A DNA stretch of 64,000 bases from the NCBI GenBank assembly GCA_964494475.1, contig CAZBRS010000008.1, positions 1 to 64,000 of the forward strand. The letters are read 5' to 3'. How positions within the stretch are numbered: position 1 is the stretch's first letter; the number at the start of each line of letters is the position of its first letter. The notes beneath the pieces were generated by a model. That model saw only the letters and a list, made by a program, of their open reading frames with translations. It did no database searches and was not told where the DNA came from. The translations under genes and the position numbers were made by a program. Below are positions 9,612-18,000 of this stretch, piece by piece. Origin of the DNA: CAZBRS01 sp964494475. GTDB taxonomy: Bacteria; Myxococcota_A; UBA9042; CAZBRS01.

Positions 9612-11770
9612 TCACCACACGTACTTCCGCACCTCCTTGCGACGCGCTCGGCCATCCAGGATGTGCACGGTGCGCAGCTTCTTGAGGCGCTCGGGGTCGA
9701 GGCGACCGAGGGGCACGTGGATCAGGCGGCGGCCCAGGCGCTTCGCGGCGGCCTGCATGCGGGCTGAGGGGGGCTTGGCGGCCACGTGCAGTACGTTGCG
9801 GCGCTTGGCGTAGTCGAGGGCCGCCAGGGTGAGGATTTCACCGGGGGAGTCGGTCAACTGGCGGTACTCGTCGATGCGCCACACGTCGTAGAGCTGCATG
9901 GGGGGCGTCAGCATCATGAGGCCGCCGTATTCGGCGCGGAAGATGCCGGGGCCCACCACGTGCTCGAGGGGCGGGGTCGAGTAGAAGGCCATGTCCGACT
10001 CGTTCTGGTGTTCGCCGAGCCAGGTCATCCGGAAGGGGTAGTGATGCCGGGCGTCGTCGAGGTCGAAGATTATGACGATGGCGTCGGCGTCGCCCGGGCT
10101 GGTGCGCACCTCGCGCACCCACAGGCGGCCGTCGTCGATGCGGCGCAGGGTCTCGCGCACGTCGAGGCCGTCGAGCAGGCTGGCGGTGAACGGCTCGCTG
10201 CGCCAGAGATCGCCCTCGAGGAAGCCGGGGCCGCGGCTCTTCAGGGCGCTGGCGAAGCGCTCGATCTCGACGTCCTCGGGCGGGTACGAGACGATGTGGG
10301 CGTCGTCGAGGCTGCCGTTCCACGTGTCGGGGTCGTCGACGGTGGGTCGGCGACGCACCGGGAAGCGCTGCAGCCTTCGGAGGGTGCGGGGCACGTGCCG
10401 GCGCAGGCGGATCGAGCGGCTGCCGAGGCGCAGCTCATCGGCCGTCAGGTGCGTCGTCGGGAGGTCGGTGACCTCCTGCTGCCAGGGATAGTACGTGGCC
10501 AGGCGCATCACCTCGAAGGCGTAGTTGTCGTCGACGGCGCCCCGCGAGACAGCCAGCAGTTGATAGAGGTCGGGCAGCAGCCGCCCTTCGGCTCGCGTGT
10601 ACTTGGCCAGGAAGCGATCGAGCCCACGGCGCTGCCAGGGCGCCACCTCGAGGTCGGTGGTGCGGCGGTAGAGCCCCTCGGCCTCGCGCAGCANNNNNNN
10701 NNNNNNNNNNNNNNNNNNNNNNNNNNNNNNNNNNNNNNNNNNNNNNNNNNNNNNNNNNNNNNNNNNNNNNNNNNNNNNNNNNNNNNNNNNNNNGGCGCCA
10801 CCTCGAGGTCGGTGGTGCGGCGGTAGAGCCCCTCGGCCTCGCGCAGCAGGGCCGTCAGCGCCAGCCAGCGATCGGGTCCCTCGTACAGTTCGTCGACCAC
10901 GCCGGCCGCGGCCGCCACGTCGACGAAGGCGCGGCGTACGGCCATGGCCTCGGTCTCGGGGGCCTCGCCGGTCACCACGGTCAACCTGCCGGGGCGAGTC
11001 GACGCCGGGCGCTTCGGCTCGCTCGCGCGGCTCGGGGGCGGCGCCTCGGCCAGGGGGGGCGGCAACGTGCGGCGCGCCTCGACGAGCGCGTCGAACACGG
11101 GCGCGTGGGGCACCACCTCGGGCAGCGAGTCGGGGTGCAGGTTGAAGAGCGCGGGGTGGTGGATCCGATCGCGGTGCAGGGGCAACGGCGCTTCGTCGGC
11201 GAGCGCCCGGTCGATGCCGGCCACGTGGGCCAGGCCCACCACGGCCACCACGGAGCCGGTCTTCGCGACCAGGTCGCGCAGGCGGTGGGCCATCACGATC
11301 TCGCGCAGGCGGTCGGTCGGCGTGGCCTCGGGCGGCGACGCCTGATCGCGCCACAGCTCGTAGTAGCGCGCCAGGCCCAGGTGACGGACGGCGTACGGGT
11401 CCGGCAGGGCGTCGTCGAAGGCCTCGGCGAGCGGTACGTTGGCGTCGATGGCCACCCATCCCAGGCCGAGCTCGTCGGCCGTGCGCGCGGCTTCGACGAT
11501 GGGCTCCGAAGGGTGGATTACGTGCGCGTAGGTCTGCTCCTTGTCGTCGGTGTGGACCAGCGCGCTCCAGGCGGGCAGGCGTTGGAGCGCGCGGGCGAAG
11601 TCGTCGACCAGCGCTGGAGCGAGCTCGAGCGCCACGGCGCCGGGTCGCAGCGCGCGGAGCAGGCGCGCGACCGACACGGCGGCCTCGGGCGCGTGGTGCA
11701 CGATGGGCGCGAACACGAGCCCCGGCAGGGCCAGGCTGGGTACCCCGAGCGTGGTAGGGACGCCAGGCAT
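9612..11770 (-). CDS. TraB/ChaN-like protein, gene split by an artificial N-gap
   Basis: Two partial frames (11770 down to 10794, and 10693 down to 9612) belong to one gene. The 55 bases at 10639-10693 are identical to 10794-10848, on either side of 100 N. Removing the N run and one overlap copy joins the frames exactly into 668 codons (667 residues). The N-terminal ~220 residues look like the TraB/ChaN (erythromycin-esterase-like) fold: P-I-V-H-H-A-P-E start, V-A-L-E-L-A-P strand, and V-V-G-L-A-H-V-A-G-I near 190. The C-terminal half is a conserved-looking soluble region I do not recognise. It starts just after a MoxR-type ATPase gene, a pairing also seen for DUF5682 proteins. Function unknown. 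Confidence 0.7.
10694..10793. other. Assembly gap (100 N), probably spurious
   Basis: Exactly 100 N between two contig ends that share an identical 55-base sequence. The flanks join in frame when the overlap is collapsed, so probably nothing is missing here. Confidence 0.9.
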
Positions 11771-11781
11771 CGTGTCCCTAC
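11754..11781. repeat. GTAGGGAC...GTCCCTAC inverted repeat at a gene junction
   Basis: Perfect 8-bp arms, GTAGGGAC (11754-11761) and GTCCCTAC (11774-11781), with a 12-base loop. The hairpin spans the MoxR stop codon and the ATG of the TraB-like gene, so it would fold over the ribosome-binding site of that gene and could couple or limit its translation. Confidence 0.55.
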
Positions 11782-12608
11782 GGGTCCACGTCGAGGATTC
11801 GGCGGAACGCGAGCTTCAGCGCGTCGTTCTGCTCCATTCCCCGGGCCATGAGCTTGCCCGCGTAGCGGGCCAGGTTGATGCCGTCGCGCACCGACCAGGG
11901 CAGGTCGTCGGTGTGGGCTTGCTGCAGGCGCTCCACCACGTAGCGCGCCACGTCGTCGGTGGTGAACGGCACCTGCGACGAGAGGATGCGCAGCTCGTCG
12001 TCGGCGTCGGGGTAGTCGACGAAGATGCGCGGCTGGATGCGCGAGTGGATGTACTCGGGCAGGTCGAAGGTGCTCGCGTCTTCGTTCATGGTGGTGACGA
12101 AGCGGAAGTCGGGGTGCGCGTGCAGGCGCACGCCCGCCACGATGGACTCGACGTAGCGCCGCCGATCGAGCAGCGGCACCAGCGACGCCCAGCTGCGCTC
12201 GCTCATGCGGTTGCCCTCGTCGAGCACCAGCACGCCGCCCGTGAGCATGGCCGAGACCACGCTCGAAGCCATGTATCGGATGGTGTTCCCGGCGCCGAGC
12301 ACCGGCGTGACCACCAGGTCTTCGGGCCGGGTGTCCATGGTGACCTGGAAGACGTACACGGGTCGACCCAGCAGGCGCGCCGCGGCGCAGGCCAGCGTGG
12401 TCTTGCCCGATCCGGGCTGCCCCACCAGGCGGGGGTTCAGGGGGTAGTCGCGCTCGTCGACGAGGCTCCAGGCCGCTATCAGTTGGTGTAGCGGCTCGAC
12501 CTGGCCGATCCAGTCGAAGGTCAGGTCGACGGGCCGCGTCAGGTGCAGCTCGACGCCCGAGACGGTGACGGTAGGCGACGTCGACGACGCCGGTGCGGGC
12601 TCGCGCAC
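11778..12608 (-). CDS. MoxR-type AAA+ ATPase
   Basis: A 276-residue AAA+ ATPase, a cytoplasmic chaperone-like family that often remodels or inserts cofactors into partner proteins. Walker A is G63-Q-P-G-S-G-K-T70. Walker B is V-L-V-L-D-E-G-N-R near 125-133. A sensor-1-like T-T-M-N-E-D is at about 165-170. The start is GTG (12606-12608) with GAGGGA before it. MoxR ATPases usually work with a von Willebrand factor A protein; none is encoded nearby. The partner here appears to be the TraB-like protein whose ATG lies only eight bases beyond the stop codon. Confidence 0.85.
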   Translation of the reverse strand: MREPAPASSTSPTVTVSGVELHLTRPVDLTFDWIGQVEPLHQLIAAWSLVDERDYPLNPRLVGQPGSGKTTLACAAARLLGRPVYVFQVTMDTRPEDLVVTPVLGAGNTIRYMASSVVSAMLTGGVLVLDEGNRMSERSWASLVPLLDRRRYVESIVAGVRLHAHPDFRFVTTMNEDASTFDLPEYIHSRIQPRIFVDYPDADDELRILSSQVPFTTDDVARYVVERLQQAHTDDLPWSVRDGINLARYAGKLMARGMEQNDALKLAFRRILDVDP

Positions 12609-12712
12609 GGGGTCCCTCGATTCGGTATCCAGATGACTGCAGACTACTCGGGCGGGGCCCGGTTGGGAAGGAAGTTCCCGATCGGCGAACTGCGGTAATC
12701 GCTATGTGCAGG

Positions 12713-13960
12713 TCAGGAGAGGCGTTTCGCGATGATCGCGTCGACCATGTCCTCGGCGAAGTCGAGCGACAGCATGAACTTGTCGTAGTCGACGTTCTCG
12801 GGCGTGTCGGTGGGCCAGTGGTAGTGCCGCGGGGCGCCGATGGTGGGGTCGATGCAGGTGAGGCAGAGCCCGTCCCAGCCGTGGGCCAGGAAGGCCGCCA
12901 CGTCGGAGCCGCCCACGGGCACGGCGAAGCCCGTGACCTCGGCGAATCGCGGCTCCGAGGCCGCCACGCCGCGCGCGACCTCGCACAGCCACTCGGGCGC
13001 GTGCAGGCGCCGGACCTCGCCCTCCCACTCGAGGAACCGCAGGTCGCCGTTCGAGAGGGTGTCGAGGCCGAGGATGACCGTCTTCTTCGGGTCCCAGCGC
13101 CCCTCGAAGTCGCGGGCCATGGCGTCGCCGCCGCCCAGCGAGGCCTCCTCGCAGCCCATGGCCGCGAAGACGATCTCGACGTTGGCGGGCTTCTTCGCGG
13201 CCAGGCGGCGCGCCAGCAGGGGCTGGGCCACGCAGGCGGTCAGGTTGTCGGCGGCGCCCGGCACGATCTCGTTCTTCAGCACCACCTGCAGGTTGACCAG
13301 GAAGGCGATGAGCGAGGGGGCCGTGAGGGCCCACTCGAGCGGCCTGAGCGGCCACGACAGCGGCCCCGTGACCATCTTCAGCAGGTCGATGCCAGCGAGC
13401 GCGAATTGCGCGTGGGTGGCCATGGCCAGCGAGCGCGTGAGGTAGTCGATGCCCAAGGGCGGCTTGCCGGCGAACGCCTTGATGAACTTGGGGTCGAACA
13501 GCCAGCCGGTGAAGGCCGCGTCGACGTGCGACAGGATGACCACGCGCAGCTCGGGCTCTCCCGTGGCCGGCAGCGTGCCGAGCACGTTGCGCGAGGGCTT
13601 CCAGGGGAAGAGGCGCCGGAGCAGGTAGGCCTTGCGGGTCGACTCGAGGTAGTACGAGCCGCCCGCGGCCAGGTGCATCAGGAAGCCGGCCGCGGGTGCC
13701 ACCTGGGAGACCACGGTGCCCAGCGTGCCGAGCCCGAAGTGCAGCGCCAGGTTGGCGTACAGGTTGTCGTTGAACGTGAAGGCGTGCTCGCTGAGCGCCA
13801 GGCCGACCTTCTGGAACTCGGCGCCGAGGATCTCGTGGGCCCGCCGCTCATCGGGGCTGGTCGGCTGGCGGCGCGGACACTCGTTTACGATGCGTGTCAT
13901 CAAGTCGCGCGCGTAGGCCTTCTCTTCTTCGGGTCTCCAGAGCGCCACGGGGATCGCCAT
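12713..13960 (-). CDS. M28 family metallopeptidase with hydrophobic insert
   Basis: A 415-residue zinc aminopeptidase/carboxypeptidase-like protein. Recognisable M28 landmarks are the S-H-V-D-A-A strand (first metal His and nearby Asp), the bridging region P-G-A-A-D-N-L-T-A, the catalytic C-E-E-A-S-L-G-G pair of glutamates, D-T-L-S-N-G, and the late H-Y-H-W-P-T-D-T His. Between the first His and the bridging Asp there is an insert of about 60 residues with two hydrophobic segments, and another hydrophobic stretch lies near 75-105; it may be membrane-associated. The ATG at 13958-13960 is preceded by GGAGG at good spacing. A longer frame reading into the N gap is not supported. Confidence 0.8.
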   Translation of the reverse strand: MAIPVALWRPEEEKAYARDLMTRIVNECPRRQPTSPDERRAHEILGAEFQKVGLALSEHAFTFNDNLYANLALHFGLGTLGTVVSQVAPAAGFLMHLAAGGSYYLESTRKAYLLRRLFPWKPSRNVLGTLPATGEPELRVVILSHVDAAFTGWLFDPKFIKAFAGKPPLGIDYLTRSLAMATHAQFALAGIDLLKMVTGPLSWPLRPLEWALTAPSLIAFLVNLQVVLKNEIVPGAADNLTACVAQPLLARRLAAKKPANVEIVFAAMGCEEASLGGGDAMARDFEGRWDPKKTVILGLDTLSNGDLRFLEWEGEVRRLHAPEWLCEVARGVAASEPRFAEVTGFAVPVGGSDVAAFLAHGWDGLCLTCIDPTIGAPRHYHWPTDTPENVDYDKFMLSLDFAEDMVDAIIAKRLS

Positions 13961-14050
13961 GTCCGCCTCCGTTCGTCGGCCGTGTCGCCGCATCGTACCG
14001 AACGGTCCGACGCGCCGCATGGGAATTCGTTGCGTCAAGAAACTGACGCC

Positions 14051-14150
14051 NNNNNNNNNNNNNNNNNNNNNNNNNNNNNNNNNNNNNNNNNNNNNNNNNN
14101 NNNNNNNNNNNNNNNNNNNNNNNNNNNNNNNNNNNNNNNNNNNNNNNNNN
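14051..14150. other. Assembly gap (100 N)
   Basis: Unlike the first gap, the flanks share no overlap, so sequence of unknown length is missing. It removes the start and promoter of the outer-membrane gene that follows, and probably part of the intergenic region upstream of the M28 gene. Confidence 0.95.
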
Positions 14151-14152
14151 TG

Positions 14153-15037
14153 CTCACGCTCCGCAACGAGGTGAGCCTGCTCACCTTCGACAAGGGCGCC
14201 GAGCTCACGTACAACCCTTACGACGCGCTCACCTTCGAGGTCCGGCCCCGCTGGTGGTTCGGCGACGTGTTCTACGCCGCCCTCGATTTCTCGCTGACGC
14301 GCGAGTTGACGGCGGCCGACGACACCACCCGCAGCGGCGAGACCTGGCTGGGCGACCTGGCCGTGGGCGGCGGCGCCGCGCGCTTCTGGACCATCCCGTG
14401 GGTCGGCGTCGATCTCACCGCCGACGCCCGCGTGCTGGCCCCCACCAGCAAGCTGTCGCAGGCCCGCACGCTGCTCGTGGGCCTGCGCGGCAGCCTGATG
14501 CTCTCGCGCCACTTCCCGCTGCTCGAGGGGCTCGACGTCACCTACATGCTGATCGGCAACAAGGGCTTCCACCGCTACTCGACCAGCGAGTTGGACGCGC
14601 CCCTCATCGGCGGGTGCAGCGGCGACGCCTCCGAGTGCGATCGCTTCCGCAACACGGGCTATCGCAACGCCGGCTTCCGCCTCACCAACGGCCTGAACGT
14701 GTCGCTCGACGTGCTCCCGTGGCTGGGGGCCGAGGCCACGGCCATGCACCTCGTCGACTACCTCTACCCCATGAACCCCGCCGATCCGCGCGTCAGCCTG
14801 GTGCCGCAGGAGCCCGCGAACGATCGGCAGTACCTGTGGTTCGAGGGCGAGGTGCGCTTCAAGCCCATGAAGAGCCTGGGCATCGGCGTCGGCGTGTCGA
14901 CGTTCGCGCCCTTGCTCGCCCCCGACTCCACGATCTACACGCCGTTCGTGAACCGGTACACGATGGCCTACGTCGAGCTTCGGCTCTTCGTCGACGGCCT
15001 CATCGCCCAGATCGTCCCCGAGACCGCGTCAAAGTAG
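14153..15037 (+). CDS. Outer-membrane beta-barrel protein, 5' end missing
   Basis: The last 294 residues of a protein whose start lies in the N gap. It alternates hydrophobic and polar residues in strands (for example L-T-F-E-V-R-P-R-W-W-F-G and A-R-F-W-T-I-P-W-V-G-V-D-L) with acidic loops and two Cys in one loop (G-C-S-G-D-A-S-E-C), as in porins or OM transport barrels. No specific family recognised. It is followed 11 bases later by the metzincin lipoprotein gene with GGGAGGAAG, so the two are co-transcribed. Confidence 0.65.
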   Translation, partial: LTLRNEVSLLTFDKGAELTYNPYDALTFEVRPRWWFGDVFYAALDFSLTRELTAADDTTRSGETWLGDLAVGGGAARFWTIPWVGVDLTADARVLAPTSKLSQARTLLVGLRGSLMLSRHFPLLEGLDVTYMLIGNKGFHRYSTSELDAPLIGGCSGDASECDRFRNTGYRNAGFRLTNGLNVSLDVLPWLGAEATAMHLVDYLYPMNPADPRVSLVPQEPANDRQYLWFEGEVRFKPMKSLGIGVGVSTFAPLLAPDSTIYTPFVNRYTMAYVELRLFVDGLIAQIVPETASK

Positions 15038-15048
15038 GGAGGAAGACC

Positions 15049-18000
15049 ATGAAGACGAACATCGCCCTGTCCGTGCTGTGCCTGGTGCTGGTCGCCGCCT
15101 GCGGCAAGGAGCGCGCGCCGATCGACCGCGTGCAGCCCTTCGCGCTGCAGAAGGCGCACTTCGTGGGAGCCGACTTCCAGGATCCTGCCGACGACCCCGA
15201 GTTCTGGTTCCAGGCCACCCTGGTCGACGTCGGCTACGGCGCGGCCCAGGACGGCCTCTTCACCTCGACCTATGCCCAGCCGATCTCGCGCATCCGCTGG
15301 GAGATCACCGAGGGCTACCTGATCGGACGCCTGGCCTACGAGCGCATCGAGGGCACCGACGGCAAGGGCGTGGGCGGACCGGTGCAGGACGGCGTCGTCG
15401 TGGCGGTGTTCCCCATCGTCAGCCACTTCGACGTCACCAACGCCTACAACTCGACCACGGGCGAGCAGCTGAACATCCTCGAGGAGAACGCCTCGGATCG
15501 TCCGTGGAACGAGCGCGAGTACCTGCGCGTCGACTTCTCGCGGAACGAGAACACCGACTCGTACGACTTCGACATGCTCTCGATGGTCGGGATCTACGGC
15601 GGGGTCGTGTACGAGCCGTTGGCGTACTTCGTCGACGACCCCACGAACCCCGACGCCCCCCACTTCGATCTCGAGAACGGCTACTTCGACGTCACGAACA
15701 AGGCCTTCGCCAAGCCCGGCGTGGTCGATCTCAGCCACCTGGGCTGGGGCATCGACAGCTTCCCCGCCTGCTTCCTCGACGCCGACTTCTTCGGGGGGAG
15801 CGCCCCCAGCGGCTCGTGCAACCCCGTCGAGCTCACCATCCGCATGTCGTTCCGCAAGGTCGTGGACAGCGACTACGAGCCCGTCGAGTGGGATGGCTAC
15901 CGCTTCCAGGCCTTCGGCGGGTTCACGACCGATCGCCACGGCTACGCCCGCGACTACGGCATGACCGACGCCCTGTGGCACCGCTTCCTCAGCCGCTACC
16001 AGATCTGGGAGCGTACGCACGCCTACGAGGACGCCGAGGCCATGACGGGCTGGACCCCCTGCTACACCCCCGAGACCACCCCCTACGGCGCCGACCCGCA
16101 CCGCGACGAGAACGCCGACGGCACCGAGGACGAGTGCTCCAAGGTGGGCGCCGGCTCGCGCTGCGACCCGTTCCGTCAACGCTGCACCCTGCCCTACACG
16201 AAGCGCACGCCCATCACGATCCCCTGGTACTACGCGAGCGGCTCGGTGCCCGGGTACTTCGACGCCACCGAGCTCGCCTCGCACGAGTGGGACGTGGCCC
16301 TGCGCACCGCGGTCCGCACCGCGCAGTACACCGAGTGCTTGGCCGTCGGCGGCGCCGACTGCGCCTCGAAGTTCCCCATGTACCAGGGTCAGCAGGACGA
16401 GAACGACGACGCCGTGGTCTTGGCGCTCGAGGTCGACGACTGCCGGCACCAGCGGGCCTACAAGGAGCTGAAGGGCGACGAGGCGGCCTGCAAGGCCGTG
16501 GCCGCCGATGTGGCCAAGAAGCGCGGCTACAGCATGGGCGTGGTCTCGATCGCGCAGATGCCCGAGATGATCGTGCTGTGCCACAGCCCCGTCGAGGCGG
16601 GCGATCCGGCCGCGTGCGGCCAGCCGCGCCTGCCCTCCGGCATGACGGCCGCCGACTGCTACGACGCCTGGACCGCGGGTGACCGCGAGACCCTGGTGAC
16701 TTGCGACGAGGCCCTGAACGTCCGGCGTGGCGACCTGCGCTACAACCAGGTCAACGTGCTGCCCGATCCCCAGGTGCCGAGCCCCTGGGGCATCATGGTC
16801 GACTCGAAGGATCCCCTCTCGGGCGAGACGGTCGCCTCGAGCATCAACGTGTGGTCCTACGTGAACGATCTGTGGGCGCGGGGCGTGATCGATCGCCTGC
16901 GCTTCATCCACGGCGAGCTGAAGGCCTCCGAGATCACCGAGGGCACCGACGTGGCCGACTGGGCCATGGCGGCCGAGGCGGCCTCGGGGGGCGGAACGCT
17001 GCCCAAGCTCACGGCCGACGACCGTCAGCGCATGCTGGCCGAGTTCTCGCACGCGTCGGGGCACTCTCACGACGCCGAGGCCGTCGTGGCGTCGCCCGTG
17101 ACGGTCGATCCCGCGACCCTGGAGGCGGCGCGCGTCCTGAACGACCAGTTCAAGGGCGTGATGGCGTCGTCCGACCGCTCGTCGTCGATGACCCCGGTCT
17201 ACCTGGCGCGCGCCGAGCAGGCCCGGGGCACCGAGTTCGAGGCCCAGTTGCTCACCCACGCCGTGCGCGAGCACTCGGGCACCGAGTCCATGCCCCTGAC
17301 AGGCACGGCCCTCGACCTGACCTCTCCTCTGCGCGGTGGCAACCCGACCGTGCTGCGCGAGCTGCAGCGCCTGCAGGACAACGCGTTGGCCGAGCGCGGC
17401 GCGTGCATCCTGCGCCAGGCCGACGCCCCCCTCGGGCTCGCTCCCCTCGCCGACATCCTGCAGGCCAAGTTCGGCGCGTTCGACCCGGCCGCGTCCAAGG
17501 ACGTTCAGGAAGACCGGGCCGCGAAGATGCAGCGCTACGTGGCCGAGCGCGCCCAGTACTCGGTCGTCGCGCACGAGATGGGCCACTCCATGGGCCACCG
17601 CCACAACTTCGTCAGCTCCAGCGACGCCTGGAACTACCGCGCCCAGTACTGGCAGCTGCGCACCCGCGACGGCGCCGTCGACCAGCCCTGCACCAACCTG
17701 GTGGCCGACGGGGCCACGTGCGTGGGTCCGCGTTACTTCGACCCCGTCACCCAGAACGAGAAGGACAACCTGATCTGGATGTTCATGTCCTCGTCGATCA
17801 TGGAGTACCCGGGCGAGACGACCCAGGACTTCATCGCCCTCGGCGCCTGGGACTTCGCGGCGACCCGCATGTTCTATGGCGACTCCACCGCGGTCTACCG
17901 CGACGAGTCGTACAAGATGGGCACGGTGCCCGCCGAGCTCTCGCTCGCGAAGATGGACAACTTCGGCGGCATCCTCGGCATCACGCACCGCGTGGGCGAC

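Noticed and set aside
14051..14150. Second N run as another false gap
   Set aside because: The sequences on both sides share no overlap and no frame can be rejoined, so this one is probably a true gap.
12593..15037. 814-codon frame running through the N gap
   Set aside because: The part before the gap is antisense to the M28 peptidase; only the part after 14153 is coding. The N run merely bridges unrelated frames.
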